Assembly (NCBI GenBank): GCA_963922205.1 | Contig: CAWUHX010000376.1 | Span: 124,001-188,000, forward strand | Length of the DNA stretch: 64,000 bases | Direction of reading: 5' to 3' | Source: Romanomermis culicivorax | Taxonomy: Eukaryota; Nematoda; Enoplea; Mermithida; Mermithidae | Shown: piece by piece, positions 1-10,200 of the stretch | How the letters are laid out: each line of letters starts with the position of its first letter | How positions within the stretch are numbered: position 1 is the stretch's first letter | Notes under the pieces: model-generated | What the model saw: the letters and a program-made list of their open reading frames with translations, nothing else | Database searches by the model: none | Told to the model about the DNA's origin: nothing | Translations under genes and position numbers: made by a program

Positions 1-125
1 TGTTCAGTTGATTGCTAATAGGAAGCTCCTTTGAGTGACCTACAGTAGTTGATTGAGTACAAGCCGATAGGACTTGAGTCATATTGCTGACATCTTCGGA
101 TCTAAGCAGAGAAGTAAACATAACA
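1..125 (+). repeat. 3' part of the 5' LTR of a Ty3/gypsy element
   Basis: These 125 bases recur without a difference at 13429-13553, the end of the 3' LTR. The LTR end is placed at TAACA (121-125), an inverted match to the TGTTG with which the 3' LTR starts. The 5' part of this LTR, with promoter and target duplication, is off the left edge. Identity over this short stretch suggests a recent insertion. Confidence 0.9.
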
Positions 126-127
126 AG

Positions 128-145
128 TGGTGGCTTCTGACACTT
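128..145 (+). other. candidate primer binding site
   Basis: Two bases after the LTR end comes TGGTGGCTTCTGACAC. It begins with TGG, as expected for a site complementary to the CCA end of a tRNA primer. I did not identify the tRNA. Confidence 0.45.
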
Positions 146-219
146 GCAATACGGAAGAGCGCAGAGTCACTCGAGGTGTCACAAAACCTAAAGGTTTTTA
201 CAAAGACTTAGGGCTCAAA

Positions 220-3200
220 ATGTCCAAAAATGCTGAGGATCTAGCCTCTGGTACGACTTTGCCGAGGACTCCGCCTGGTGTAAGGCATGATGAGTCGGAT
301 AAATCTTTCCCACTGCCCGTGGTATCTAATACTACGAGCAAGCGGAAAGGCTCCGATTCAAGTGCCATAAGCCAGCGGGCTGAGGTAAAATTGGACCCAG
401 TAAGCGCTCCCACTTCCGTAGCGCCTATAATGGCCAGCAATAATACCAATAATATGGCCACGGCAAAGGAACCATTGACTGCCGACGATAGAGACGCTCA
501 ATTATTAGCGCCTATTGATAGAAGGCCGAAATTGGCCGAGGATCATATTGATCCATTTGATCAATTTAGAGAGGAACGTTTTCGACGACCTCGACAACGA
601 TTTGATACGTATCATCGCGAATACGTCAACGAAAATATGGATAATATTCGGGATGATTACCGTCATGATCCATTGGACGACTTACGATTCGAAATGAGTC
701 AAAAGGACGACGAAATTCGACGACTAAACGTCAAAATTGATAAAATGGCCGATTCGATGGTCGGAGTCCAAGGACTATTGGAAAGATTCGTCCTGGATCA
801 AAAGGAAAGGGATATCCGAGTGAGTATGACTACAGACAGACCATTGCAAACTCAGGATATGTGTAGAACTTTGCCAACGACGTCTGCAACCTGTATTGCC
901 AATGACCAAAGGTTACGGCAGATGGAAGCAGATATGTCAGAGCAAAAGTTCACAGTCAAACCTGCTGTGAAATCAAAGGTTTCTACGGAAAAACGGGTAA
1001 CTGAACCGCTTGCTGTTCGAGAACAAGCAAGTGATATAGTTGCTCAATTTTTCCAAGAGGCTGATGAGGAAGCAGCAGGTAGTCATAAGGAAAGCAAACA
1101 TACTACGTCGAAGCACAAACGATTCAAGAAGTCCACACGAGGAAATTCATCAGATTCTGATGACTCCTCAGTGGATGGATTGGAGCCTACTGTGTCAGAT
1201 ATAGTGAAGGCCGTAAAGCCAAAGCTACTCCTTGATGACATGACTGAGACACAAGTTCTCAGCTTCCTAAATGATTTAGGGGCAGAATTTACTTCAGAAA
1301 CTACTGATAAAATGAAGCTGGCTGCCTTACGAGCGCTTTCTAAGGGTGTACCGAAAGCTACTGCCAAAAGGTTCAAAAGTTACGAAAAAGCCCGAAGAAA
1401 GTTGCTCAAAGTGCAAGCTCCAGATTCAAATGTCGGTATGCAAACAAGAGAGCTGATGAACATAAAGCAGGAATTTGATGAAGCTCCAGTGAAATTCCTC
1501 AAGAGAATTAGTGTGCTAGTAGATAGATTGTATCCTAATAAGACCGAAGAGTTCAGAGATCGTTTCATAATTGATACCTTTTTGTATAAAGCATCTGAAG
1601 AGTATCAGATGGAGTTGCTAGATCAAAGAGAAAAGTATGAAACATGGCACGATTTAGCAGAGGATGTGCACAAGATTGATAAGCGGAACACAGCTGCTTA
1701 TAAAAAGAGAGGAACTCCGGAGTCTCCAATTGTGATAAATGAGGTGACGATGGGTGAAGGGCAAGCTGAAGTGGCTTATGTTGGTAGAAATAAATTTGGC
1801 AATGCCCCACAAAGGCAGTTTCAAAATAAAGCTATGCGACAGCAAGCAAGGAGAGAGAAGCAAGCCCCGATCCTAGTGTCAGAAAAGAAGGATTCCGATA
1901 CTTCTATAGAAGAGAGTAACTCACAGGGGACTCAAATGGCTACTACTCCCCAAAAGGGAAAAGAGCCTGAGGAACCTAGCAGTGATTCTGTTCTAGCAAA
2001 GTTATCACAGGAGATTGCGAAGTTAGCTCAGTGTTATCAGGAGATAAGCCAAAAAACTGATGCTAAATTGAATGAAATTTCTGCCAAAGTTAATAAGGGC
2101 AAACCCCAAAAACCTGGTGGAAATGAGTTCAGGAAACCATATTGTCGATACCATAGAAATAATTCTCATGACACGTCGGAATGTAAAACCCTTCAATGGA
2201 AAAATGCACAAGGACGTAATTGGGATAATCGATATGGTGGAAACAGAGGTTTCAGGCAACAGTTTGGAGGCTTTAGAGGAGGATATGTTGGCGGGAGCAG
2301 TAGAGGTGCTCATGCCGTAGGTTATTATGGTGATACCATGGATTATGATACTTATCAACGATTCATGGATTACCAGAATAGATTGCGGAATGAGCAGCTC
2401 TATATGGCACCACAACTGCCAGCCCCTAGCCAACAGCTGATGATCACAGCTCCCCCTCAAGGTCAGGTTCAAATCAGTAACCCTAGCCCAAGTGTGCAAG
2501 CCATTTCCAGTAGTCAACCATCCACGTCCAGTCAGACAGAGTTGGGATCTGCTGGAGGTGTTAATAGCATTGCCACTACGGGTCAAGGTGTTAGTGAGAT
2601 GAAATGGCCTGGAGTATTGAAGTGTGCCATGATGAAAGAAGATTATTCAAAGGTTACGAAAGCGTTCAAGCATGGGATAATTCCTAATCAGGAGGAACGA
2701 TTAAGGTTTTCTAAATTTCCTCGAACTCTCCCATTTCACATTAATGTGACCGTATGTAATACTAACACCAAGGCTCTAGTGGATACTGGTGCTCAGTGTT
2801 CGGTGATGTCTTCATGGTTTCTTAAGGAAGCTTTTGATGAAGAATATACCGGATATCCTGAGATACTAAAAGTCACTGTTGCTGATGGTGCAGTAGTACA
2901 TGCACATGGTTACATACAATTCAAAATGCATTGTGAATTTGGAGTTTTCTTGGTGAAAGCCATAATCATTCCTAATGCGGAGGAAAATCTCATAATTGGA
3001 ACGGATTTCTTAGCACATCCGGATGTTGGAGCAATGATTGATTTTGGTAAAGGTATCATGAAACTTAATGGAGTTGAGAAAGCTATAAGTGTTGTACCTA
3101 AAGATCACGCGAGTCATATACAAGCTATTGATTGTATAGGGGAAGCACCTATAGTACATTCAAGTCCTGAAGAGGATCAATACCCCAGGATCTGCCAATT

Positions 3201-6200
3201 AGGTATAGTGGTTCCAGTGGTATCATGTACGAAAGTATACGTACCACACGGAACTGATGTGCTTATTAAGGCAAGGTTATGGGAACGATCGTCTAAAACA
3301 GATCTCGATTGTTTGGTCATAGATGGAAACAAAGAAGAAAAGAAATTTAGAGTTGATAGCACACTGGTTGATGGTAAACGGGAAGACTTTGTTCTGATGA
3401 TTTCGAATAATACGGGTTCCGGATGCCAATTGCAACCTAATCAGGTTGTAGGCTACTGTGACTCAATATTACAAGAAAATTCAGGAGTATCAGACGTACA
3501 AAGTACGAGTTGTGGGATATTTAGTGTTGAAGATAATTTTAATGCCACTCCCAGAATGTCCGTGCATGATGCATTGGCATTTAGGGAAGCGCTATATAAA
3601 ATGATCTCCAAGGCTGATATCAATGAGGAATTAAAGGAAACAGCTGTAGCAAAACTGTCTAAATACAGGGATGTTTTCAGCTTACCCAATGATTCCTTAA
3701 CTACAACACCGTATCTTACGTGCAAAATTGATACTGGTAATGCAATGCCAGTGGCAAAACATTATTACAGAGCTCCCATTAACCAAAGATCAGGGATTAG
3801 AGCTCAAGTCCAAGACATGTTAGATAAAGGAGTTATTGAACCCAGCCGGTCACCGTGGGCTGCTCCACTTTTCCTAGTTGGGAAAAAGGACGGTTCCACG
3901 AGACCAGTTGTGGATTTCAGAGGTATAAATGAGGTTACTAAGGACGATAGGTACCCTATACCTAGAATGGACGATTATTTGGATTGTCTAGGTAATGCCA
4001 AATTTTATACCACATTGGATCTAAAGTCTGGATATTGGCAAGTCCCACTTGAGGAGAGTAGCAAGGAGAAAACTGCATTTATATGTCAGGAAGGCCTATA
4101 TCAGTTCAAAGTTATGCCTTTCGGACTTAAAAATGCACCTGCAGAGTTTCAAAGAATGATGGAGAGAGTATTGCATGGTCTAGTCTGGAGAATCTGCCTA
4201 GTATATATTGATGATATCATTGTGTTCTCCAAAACTTATGAGGAACATTTGGAGAATTTAGAGTTGGTCTTGCAAGCTCTTCGGAAAGCAAAGCTAACAC
4301 TTAAACCGGAGAAGTGCGAATTTCTTCCAAAAAGTGTTCATTTTCTTGGACACATACTGGACGAAAATGGAATCTCACCAGATCCGAAAAAAGTGAAGGC
4401 TATTACGGAATTCGAATTTCCCAATAGCGTTAAGCGTATGCAACGATTTCTGGGGATACTGCAATGGTGTAAGAAATTCATCCCAAACCTTGCAAATCTT
4501 GCAGAACCGTTGTATAAGCTTACCGCTACGGGAAAGAAGAAGTTCCAAGCAACAGAGGAACATCGCCAAGCGTTTGAAAAACTGAAAAAAGCACTCACCT
4601 CAGTGCCATTCCTACGGTATCCTGTTTTGGATGGAACTGCGGAGTTCATTCTCCAAACAGATGCCAGTGGAACTGCACTGGGAGCAGTACTTTATCAGAA
4701 GACTAAAGATGATCAATGGGTAATAGCCTATAGCAGCCGAATCCTTAAGGAAGACGAGAGGAAGTGGTGTGCTACAGAGCGAGAATGCCTAGCGGTTGTC
4801 TATGGTCTTAAAGTTTACCGGCACTATTTGTTTGGACAAAAAGTACTGATCAAAACTGATCATAAACCTCTCTTATCTATGAAAGTTAATACTCAAACTA
4901 ATGATAAGTTGAAAAGATGGTATTCCATTATAAATCAATTTAATCATAGGTTGGAGTATGTGCCCGGTAGACAAAACGCAATGGCCGATTTTCTCTCAAG
5001 AAAAGATGAACCCGAAGACGCTAAGGACAAAAACCCACCAAAATGGGAATATGTCTTCAAAATTCAATTTCGTAATTTCGGAACTCAAACCAATGAAGTT
5101 GAAACCCAAATACTGGTACAACAATTTCAGAGGATGAGGGACGAAGAGGTTGAAAGTAGAGACGAAAAAATTGTCCCCCAGCAGACCAAGGAATTGACGG
5201 ATATCCAGGAATTGACGGTAGGAAATGACAACATTGCACCAACTACCAAAGATGTATTGCAGAGCAGAAATGAAATGCAGAAGCTTACGGTAGTTGATGC
5301 AGTCACAACTAGAAGACAAGCAAAACTTCAGGATCAAAATGCACAGAATCAAGAACAGGGTACATCTGTACCCAATGATCCTGAAAACATTGCTTGGCTT
5401 TTCCCGAATAGAGAGAAGGAATTTGAAGAGGTGAAGGAAGGAGAGAAGGAAGAAAAGGATGATGATAAGATCGATTATCCAATTGATCTAAATGTTATTG
5501 CTCAATTGCAAAAAGAAGACACTAATCTTACCCCAATTTGGGAAAGATTAGGGGTCAAAAGCACTACGAAGTATCATAGTGGATTCTATGAGGATAACGG
5601 AGTTCTTTATAGGGAAACTGAGGGACGTGGCCATGATCAGATCGTGGTCCCGAATTCCCTCAGAGACAGCATACTTCACCAATATCACGGAGCCGTTATA
5701 ATGACACACCAAGGGTTCAAAAGAACTCTGGGTATTGTCAAACAGCGGTTCTGGTGGCCTGGCATTGAAAAAGATGTCAGAAATTGGTTGAAGTTTTGCC
5801 CTGTCTGCCAAGTGGCTACTCCCGGTAAAAGCTCCATATCCCCATTGATACCCATTATACCGGAGGGTCCCTTCGATATTGTGTCTGTGGACATAGTAGG
5901 GATTGCTCCCTTGAGGGAACGTCACCCATATGTCATTGTCTTTCAGGATTATTTCACTAAATGGGTTGAAGCTATATTGATTCCTGATCAGACGGCTGAA
6001 ACCATAGTGGATGCATTCTTAGAGCATGTGATATTTAGGCACGGTACCCCAAGAAAACTTCTTAGTGATAACGGATCTGGATTTAATTCAGATCTTATGA
6101 AAGCAGTCTGTAAACTGTTAGAGTGCAGGAAAATTTTTACAACAGCATACCACCCACAGGGTAATGGTATGGTTGAGAGATTTAACCAAACCCTAATAAA

Positions 6201-6825
6201 GCAGCTGCGAAAAGTTGCAATTGAGGATAACAATAAATGGCCAAGGTACCTCAGTGCAGTGGTATTTGCATATAATGCCACACCTCACGCAGCAACAAAA
6301 TGCTCGCCATTTTCACTGCTGCGGGGGCATGAAGCTAATTTTGGTATCAATTTCACTGCTGCTCTTAGAATAGTCATGCCTAATGACTATGAGGCTTATA
6401 AGTATGTTTTGACTACCCATCTTACAAATTTGTACGAAAGTATCGCCGAAAACATACAAAAAGCCGCTAAGGACAGCAAGAAATATTTTGATAACAAAAT
6501 TAAAACTTCTGGTTTTAAAAATCAAGATTGGGTTCTGTTGAAAGTAGACAGACAGAAAAAATTGGGGTTACCTTGGCAAGGACCATATATCATCATCGAT
6601 GATAGAAGATTGAAAGACAATGTGCTCACAATAGCGCATTGGAATAACCCGCTTAAAAAGCAGGTCGTATCGGCAAGTAGGCTAAAACACTTTCGATACG
6701 AAGGTACCAGATGGTCTCGACACGAAATGTCGCAGGTTTTCCGGGATACTCCAGTTAACGCAACTGGAAATCCCGCCGAAACCGAAGATCATCCGGTCAT
6801 TATTTCAGTGTCTAAAAATTTTTAG
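220..6825 (+). CDS. Ty3/gypsy Gag-Pol polyprotein, single frame
   Basis: One open frame of 2201 codons from the first ATG after the LTR; the frame is open from 127 but has no ATG before 220. Gag carries a CX2HX4HX4C knuckle starting at about residue 642. A retropepsin follows with DTGA (Asp near 855) and a later IIGTDFL. Reverse transcriptase has YIDD at 1329-1332 and ribonuclease H has TDAS near 1481. Integrase has an HHCC zinc site (H1820, H1830, C1860, C1863), a D,D35E triad (D1891, D1950, E1986) and a C-terminal WQGPY (GPY/F) module. The order PR-RT-RH-IN is that of Metaviridae. No stop or frameshift separates gag from pol, and every catalytic residue checked is present, so the element may be active. 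It makes the particle proteins and enzymes that copy and integrate the element. Confidence 0.95.
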   Translation: MSKNAEDLASGTTLPRTPPGVRHDESDKSFPLPVVSNTTSKRKGSDSSAISQRAEVKLDPVSAPTSVAPIMASNNTNNMATAKEPLTADDRDAQLLAPIDRRPKLAEDHIDPFDQFREERFRRPRQRFDTYHREYVNENMDNIRDDYRHDPLDDLRFEMSQKDDEIRRLNVKIDKMADSMVGVQGLLERFVLDQKERDIRVSMTTDRPLQTQDMCRTLPTTSATCIANDQRLRQMEADMSEQKFTVKPAVKSKVSTEKRVTEPLAVREQASDIVAQFFQEADEEAAGSHKESKHTTSKHKRFKKSTRGNSSDSDDSSVDGLEPTVSDIVKAVKPKLLLDDMTETQVLSFLNDLGAEFTSETTDKMKLAALRALSKGVPKATAKRFKSYEKARRKLLKVQAPDSNVGMQTRELMNIKQEFDEAPVKFLKRISVLVDRLYPNKTEEFRDRFIIDTFLYKASEEYQMELLDQREKYETWHDLAEDVHKIDKRNTAAYKKRGTPESPIVINEVTMGEGQAEVAYVGRNKFGNAPQRQFQNKAMRQQARREKQAPILVSEKKDSDTSIEESNSQGTQMATTPQKGKEPEEPSSDSVLAKLSQEIAKLAQCYQEISQKTDAKLNEISAKVNKGKPQKPGGNEFRKPYCRYHRNNSHDTSECKTLQWKNAQGRNWDNRYGGNRGFRQQFGGFRGGYVGGSSRGAHAVGYYGDTMDYDTYQRFMDYQNRLRNEQLYMAPQLPAPSQQLMITAPPQGQVQISNPSPSVQAISSSQPSTSSQTELGSAGGVNSIATTGQGVSEMKWPGVLKCAMMKEDYSKVTKAFKHGIIPNQEERLRFSKFPRTLPFHINVTVCNTNTKALVDTGAQCSVMSSWFLKEAFDEEYTGYPEILKVTVADGAVVHAHGYIQFKMHCEFGVFLVKAIIIPNAEENLIIGTDFLAHPDVGAMIDFGKGIMKLNGVEKAISVVPKDHASHIQAIDCIGEAPIVHSSPEEDQYPRICQLGIVVPVVSCTKVYVPHGTDVLIKARLWERSSKTDLDCLVIDGNKEEKKFRVDSTLVDGKREDFVLMISNNTGSGCQLQPNQVVGYCDSILQENSGVSDVQSTSCGIFSVEDNFNATPRMSVHDALAFREALYKMISKADINEELKETAVAKLSKYRDVFSLPNDSLTTTPYLTCKIDTGNAMPVAKHYYRAPINQRSGIRAQVQDMLDKGVIEPSRSPWAAPLFLVGKKDGSTRPVVDFRGINEVTKDDRYPIPRMDDYLDCLGNAKFYTTLDLKSGYWQVPLEESSKEKTAFICQEGLYQFKVMPFGLKNAPAEFQRMMERVLHGLVWRICLVYIDDIIVFSKTYEEHLENLELVLQALRKAKLTLKPEKCEFLPKSVHFLGHILDENGISPDPKKVKAITEFEFPNSVKRMQRFLGILQWCKKFIPNLANLAEPLYKLTATGKKKFQATEEHRQAFEKLKKALTSVPFLRYPVLDGTAEFILQTDASGTALGAVLYQKTKDDQWVIAYSSRILKEDERKWCATERECLAVVYGLKVYRHYLFGQKVLIKTDHKPLLSMKVNTQTNDKLKRWYSIINQFNHRLEYVPGRQNAMADFLSRKDEPEDAKDKNPPKWEYVFKIQFRNFGTQTNEVETQILVQQFQRMRDEEVESRDEKIVPQQTKELTDIQELTVGNDNIAPTTKDVLQSRNEMQKLTVVDAVTTRRQAKLQDQNAQNQEQGTSVPNDPENIAWLFPNREKEFEEVKEGEKEEKDDDKIDYPIDLNVIAQLQKEDTNLTPIWERLGVKSTTKYHSGFYEDNGVLYRETEGRGHDQIVVPNSLRDSILHQYHGAVIMTHQGFKRTLGIVKQRFWWPGIEKDVRNWLKFCPVCQVATPGKSSISPLIPIIPEGPFDIVSVDIVGIAPLRERHPYVIVFQDYFTKWVEAILIPDQTAETIVDAFLEHVIFRHGTPRKLLSDNGSGFNSDLMKAVCKLLECRKIFTTAYHPQGNGMVERFNQTLIKQLRKVAIEDNNKWPRYLSAVVFAYNATPHAATKCSPFSLLRGHEANFGINFTAALRIVMPNDYEAYKYVLTTHLTNLYESIAENIQKAAKDSKKYFDNKIKTSGFKNQDWVLLKVDRQKKLGLPWQGPYIIIDDRRLKDNVLTIAHWNNPLKKQVVSASRLKHFRYEGTRWSRHEMSQVFRDTPVNATGNPAETEDHPVIISVSKNF

Positions 6826-7238
6826 CGGAAAATGCCGTATACGTGTATTTTATGTGAATAAAATTTTTATTTTCTGTGTTATTTAACCGATTTATATTCG
6901 TTTAATACCTTTCTTAAATTTTGGGTAGCGAAGGGTCAAATTTTCAGAATAATATTGTTAATTTGTACACCCGACGCTAAAATTTTTGGATTACATTCTG
7001 GGAGGTTTACGACCAATTTTCATTTTCAATTTCAAAAGTCGTGTTTTTTCTTGTGCTCCGCGTCGCACAAAATTTTCGGAACAAATTTTTTCGTCCAGCC
7101 CAAGGACCCGATAAAATTATTTTTGGTAATTCCGTATATTGTATCGATATTGAAGTAACGATAAGTGTTCCTTAACATTTTGCTTACTTTAGAAGATACA
7201 ACGCGGAATTTTAGAAAAAATTTAAAAAATTTTTTAAA
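6826..7238 (+). other. AT-rich spacer between gag-pol and the accessory gene
   Basis: No supported gene. AATAAA-like sequence at about 6858 could end a gag-pol transcript. AATTTTAG at 7207-7214 lies 25 bases before the accessory ATG and could act as a 3' splice or trans-splice acceptor. Both are inferences from short motifs. Confidence 0.4.
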
Positions 7239-10200
7239 ATGTCGAAATTAGGTGTTGCGCCTTTCGCGCGAAATTATTGCGCACACGCCGACCACATCAA
7301 GGCGGGCCAACCGCAAGGCCGCCAAAACAATCGTTATTTTTTGACCGACGGTAAGTTTTTATTTAATTATTTCTTGGTATGTGGGACGAATTCGCCCATT
7401 TAGGTGTCTTAGGAATGATTTCTTCACGCTCAATTTTCTGAATGGGCCAACCAAGGGGAAAACGAGTTCGAAGAAAAGTTTCTAAAAATGTTAGGGTAGG
7501 TGAAAAGAAAAAACCTAATGGATTTACGGCCCTAAAAAGCCAAAATCTAATGGTTTTTACCTTGGATCCGATTCCGAAGCATTTATTTTTGGTTTTATTA
7601 AAGCCCCTGGTCTACTAAATTTATTTCTTGGATTAATTAAAACCTTAATTGGTTATTTATTCATTACTTAATTTTGGTACCGAGGCGTGAAGTTATCGCT
7701 AGGGTAAGTGGTAAATTGACGGCGGCCGACGTCGAGAAGCGAAAGGTGGTGCAGATGTGAGGTTCCTGAAAAATTGGTGTAGCATTTGCGTTAACCACTG
7801 GGCCTGCTTACTTTATGACTTTGACACCTAACCTCACTAATTAATTTATTTTTCCCCACGCTAAATCTTTTTTCTAATTTGGTGCCGGTCAAAGTTGATT
7901 ATTTATTTGGTGGTGGTGGCCTAATGCCTGATTTATAAAGGGTCAAGGGGCAAATTCTTTTTGATTTTTAGATTATAACATCAAGCGTCTGGTCCGCGTC
8001 GGAGAAATCGAACAATGGTTCGCCGGCGCGATGGGTTATTGGCCGCAACGACCAATGGAACCCGAACAGGTTCACGGCGGCAACGTCGAACCGATCCTGA
8101 AGCAATTGGCCACAAGCCAGTTTCGGGGGCTAGGCGTTGTCGGATTTGACGTCGAAAAGGTCAAGAAGACCGAGGTATGTATTATACCTTATAAGGTAGC
8201 GATCCAGAACCCGGAAGGGAAAGAGTTCGCTAGGCTGGTGTCATTTGCACACATAGATGGTTCCAGCTTTGTGATCGACCTTACAACATTGAAGCCGCAG
8301 GAATGGGATCATTTGATTTCATTCCTGGCATCGGTGGATCGTTTCTTGGTCGGTTTCAAAGTTGTGGACGATCTGGTTGCAATTTTGAATGTCTACGGAT
8401 CCGGGTCAGGGGCCTCGGCTCATGATAAGACGAAAATTATACAGGCCCGTATACTCCAAGGATTTGGAAAATATTGGGACTGTGAAATTTGCGTCAGATT
8501 GATGACGGGGCCCATGGCCAATCACGCTCGTGATTTAGGATTGTGCCCTGAAAACCTTGGGTTAAAAGGACTTTTCACCGAATTTTACTTGGCTGATGTC
8601 GGCAAATACCAATGCGACTTCGGTGACAAAAAGATTCGAGAAAAGTTCTTGGCCCCCAAGATTCAAGACACAGAAATTGTGTATGCTGGCCTGGACGCCT
8701 ATTATTCAATTGCCGTATTTTTAGGGTTCTTTCACTACGGGTTTTGCGGTGAATTGAGTGGGGTTACGGCAACGTACCCCCATGATATTGTATCGCCGGC
8801 CCAAGTGAAGACCGTGGCCTTCCGTTTCTATACGGTGTACTCTCAAGACCTAACGGGGTTCGAGGATCGAAACTTCGTAGATGAGAAGGACATCGTAAAG
8901 AGGCAGTTGTTCAAGGTCTACCATATGATGCGGCAAGAGGTAATGGCCAGGTGGGCTACACAATTTCATAATGACTTGCCAGAATATGCGTGTCCTGCGG
9001 ATATTAAAAATCCCGCTAAAGCTACGGACCACACTTTACTGTCTGGGATTTATCCCAAGGCGCTAAAAGCTGGTCCAAGCAAAAAGAAAACAAATCAGTG
9101 GGAGGACGTAAGTGATCCGGAGGACATGGATACAATGGAACAACAAGTCAATAGGACAAACGAGGTGATAAACCGACTGCACACAGAAATGTTGCAAGGG
9201 GTTTCATTTTTCAAATTAACGGATCCTGTAGATGTTGTATGGTATATCACAGCCGGTCTTGCCATGAACAAGACTCCTCGACAGGACTGGTCGAAGCAGC
9301 TTCAATCGTTTCAACTCGGAACGGACTGCTACGAACCAGTGGAAATCGACACCGGTATGGCTAAGTACGACAGGGATCATTGGATGGCGGACTTGAGGAA
9401 TTATGAGCATGTCATGGACTCAACAAAGTTCCCTGCGTTGGAAAAGGCATGCAACTTAATTCCTCTACCATTCTTTGTTTTCTGGCCTCATAGCTGTGCC
9501 GAGTACGATTACATACTGAGGGAATTATTGAATTATAATTTCCTCAAATCCTACTCGAAGGAGGATGCAGAATTAATAAAGAAGATGGCATGGAAGACCG
9601 ATGACAGGGTTTTACAGAATTACGACCTAGTAGCATCCTTACCGCCAACGGAACCTGAACATGCTGTAAAAGGCAAAAGGGTTACGACCTGGCAAAACAG
9701 GTTTGGTTTTATGCCTATTCGGTTGCGCTTGCGCGACAAAATAGGTTCTCCAATTTCGACGGAAAAAGCAAAGGACAATATTACCCATAACAAGGATTAT
9801 TGGGCCAACTGCTTTTTCTACGTCAGATTCTACTATGCGGAATTCGGTAGTAAAACCCCGTCACTGCGATATGGCCTATCACCAGACACGCCTACTCTTC
9901 AAACGGGTCAGATCAGATGTATACCGGCGGATTATCCCTTGTATACTATTGAATTTCCTGAAAAGTGTATTCACCGGAGGCCTCTGCCGTCGGAATTACC
10001 CATGGTTACCTATTCATACGGTAATCAAACCAAACAATCTGATTTCAGGACGAAATCCGATATACTAGACCCTGATAATGAACCCACAGTTCAAACGGGT
10101 CTAGTGGACGAGGACGTCACGGAATTGGAGAGTGAGGAGGAAGATAATTCCGCATTCCTGGGAGAGGAAAGCTGCAAGGAGGTTGACGACGAAGACGCAT

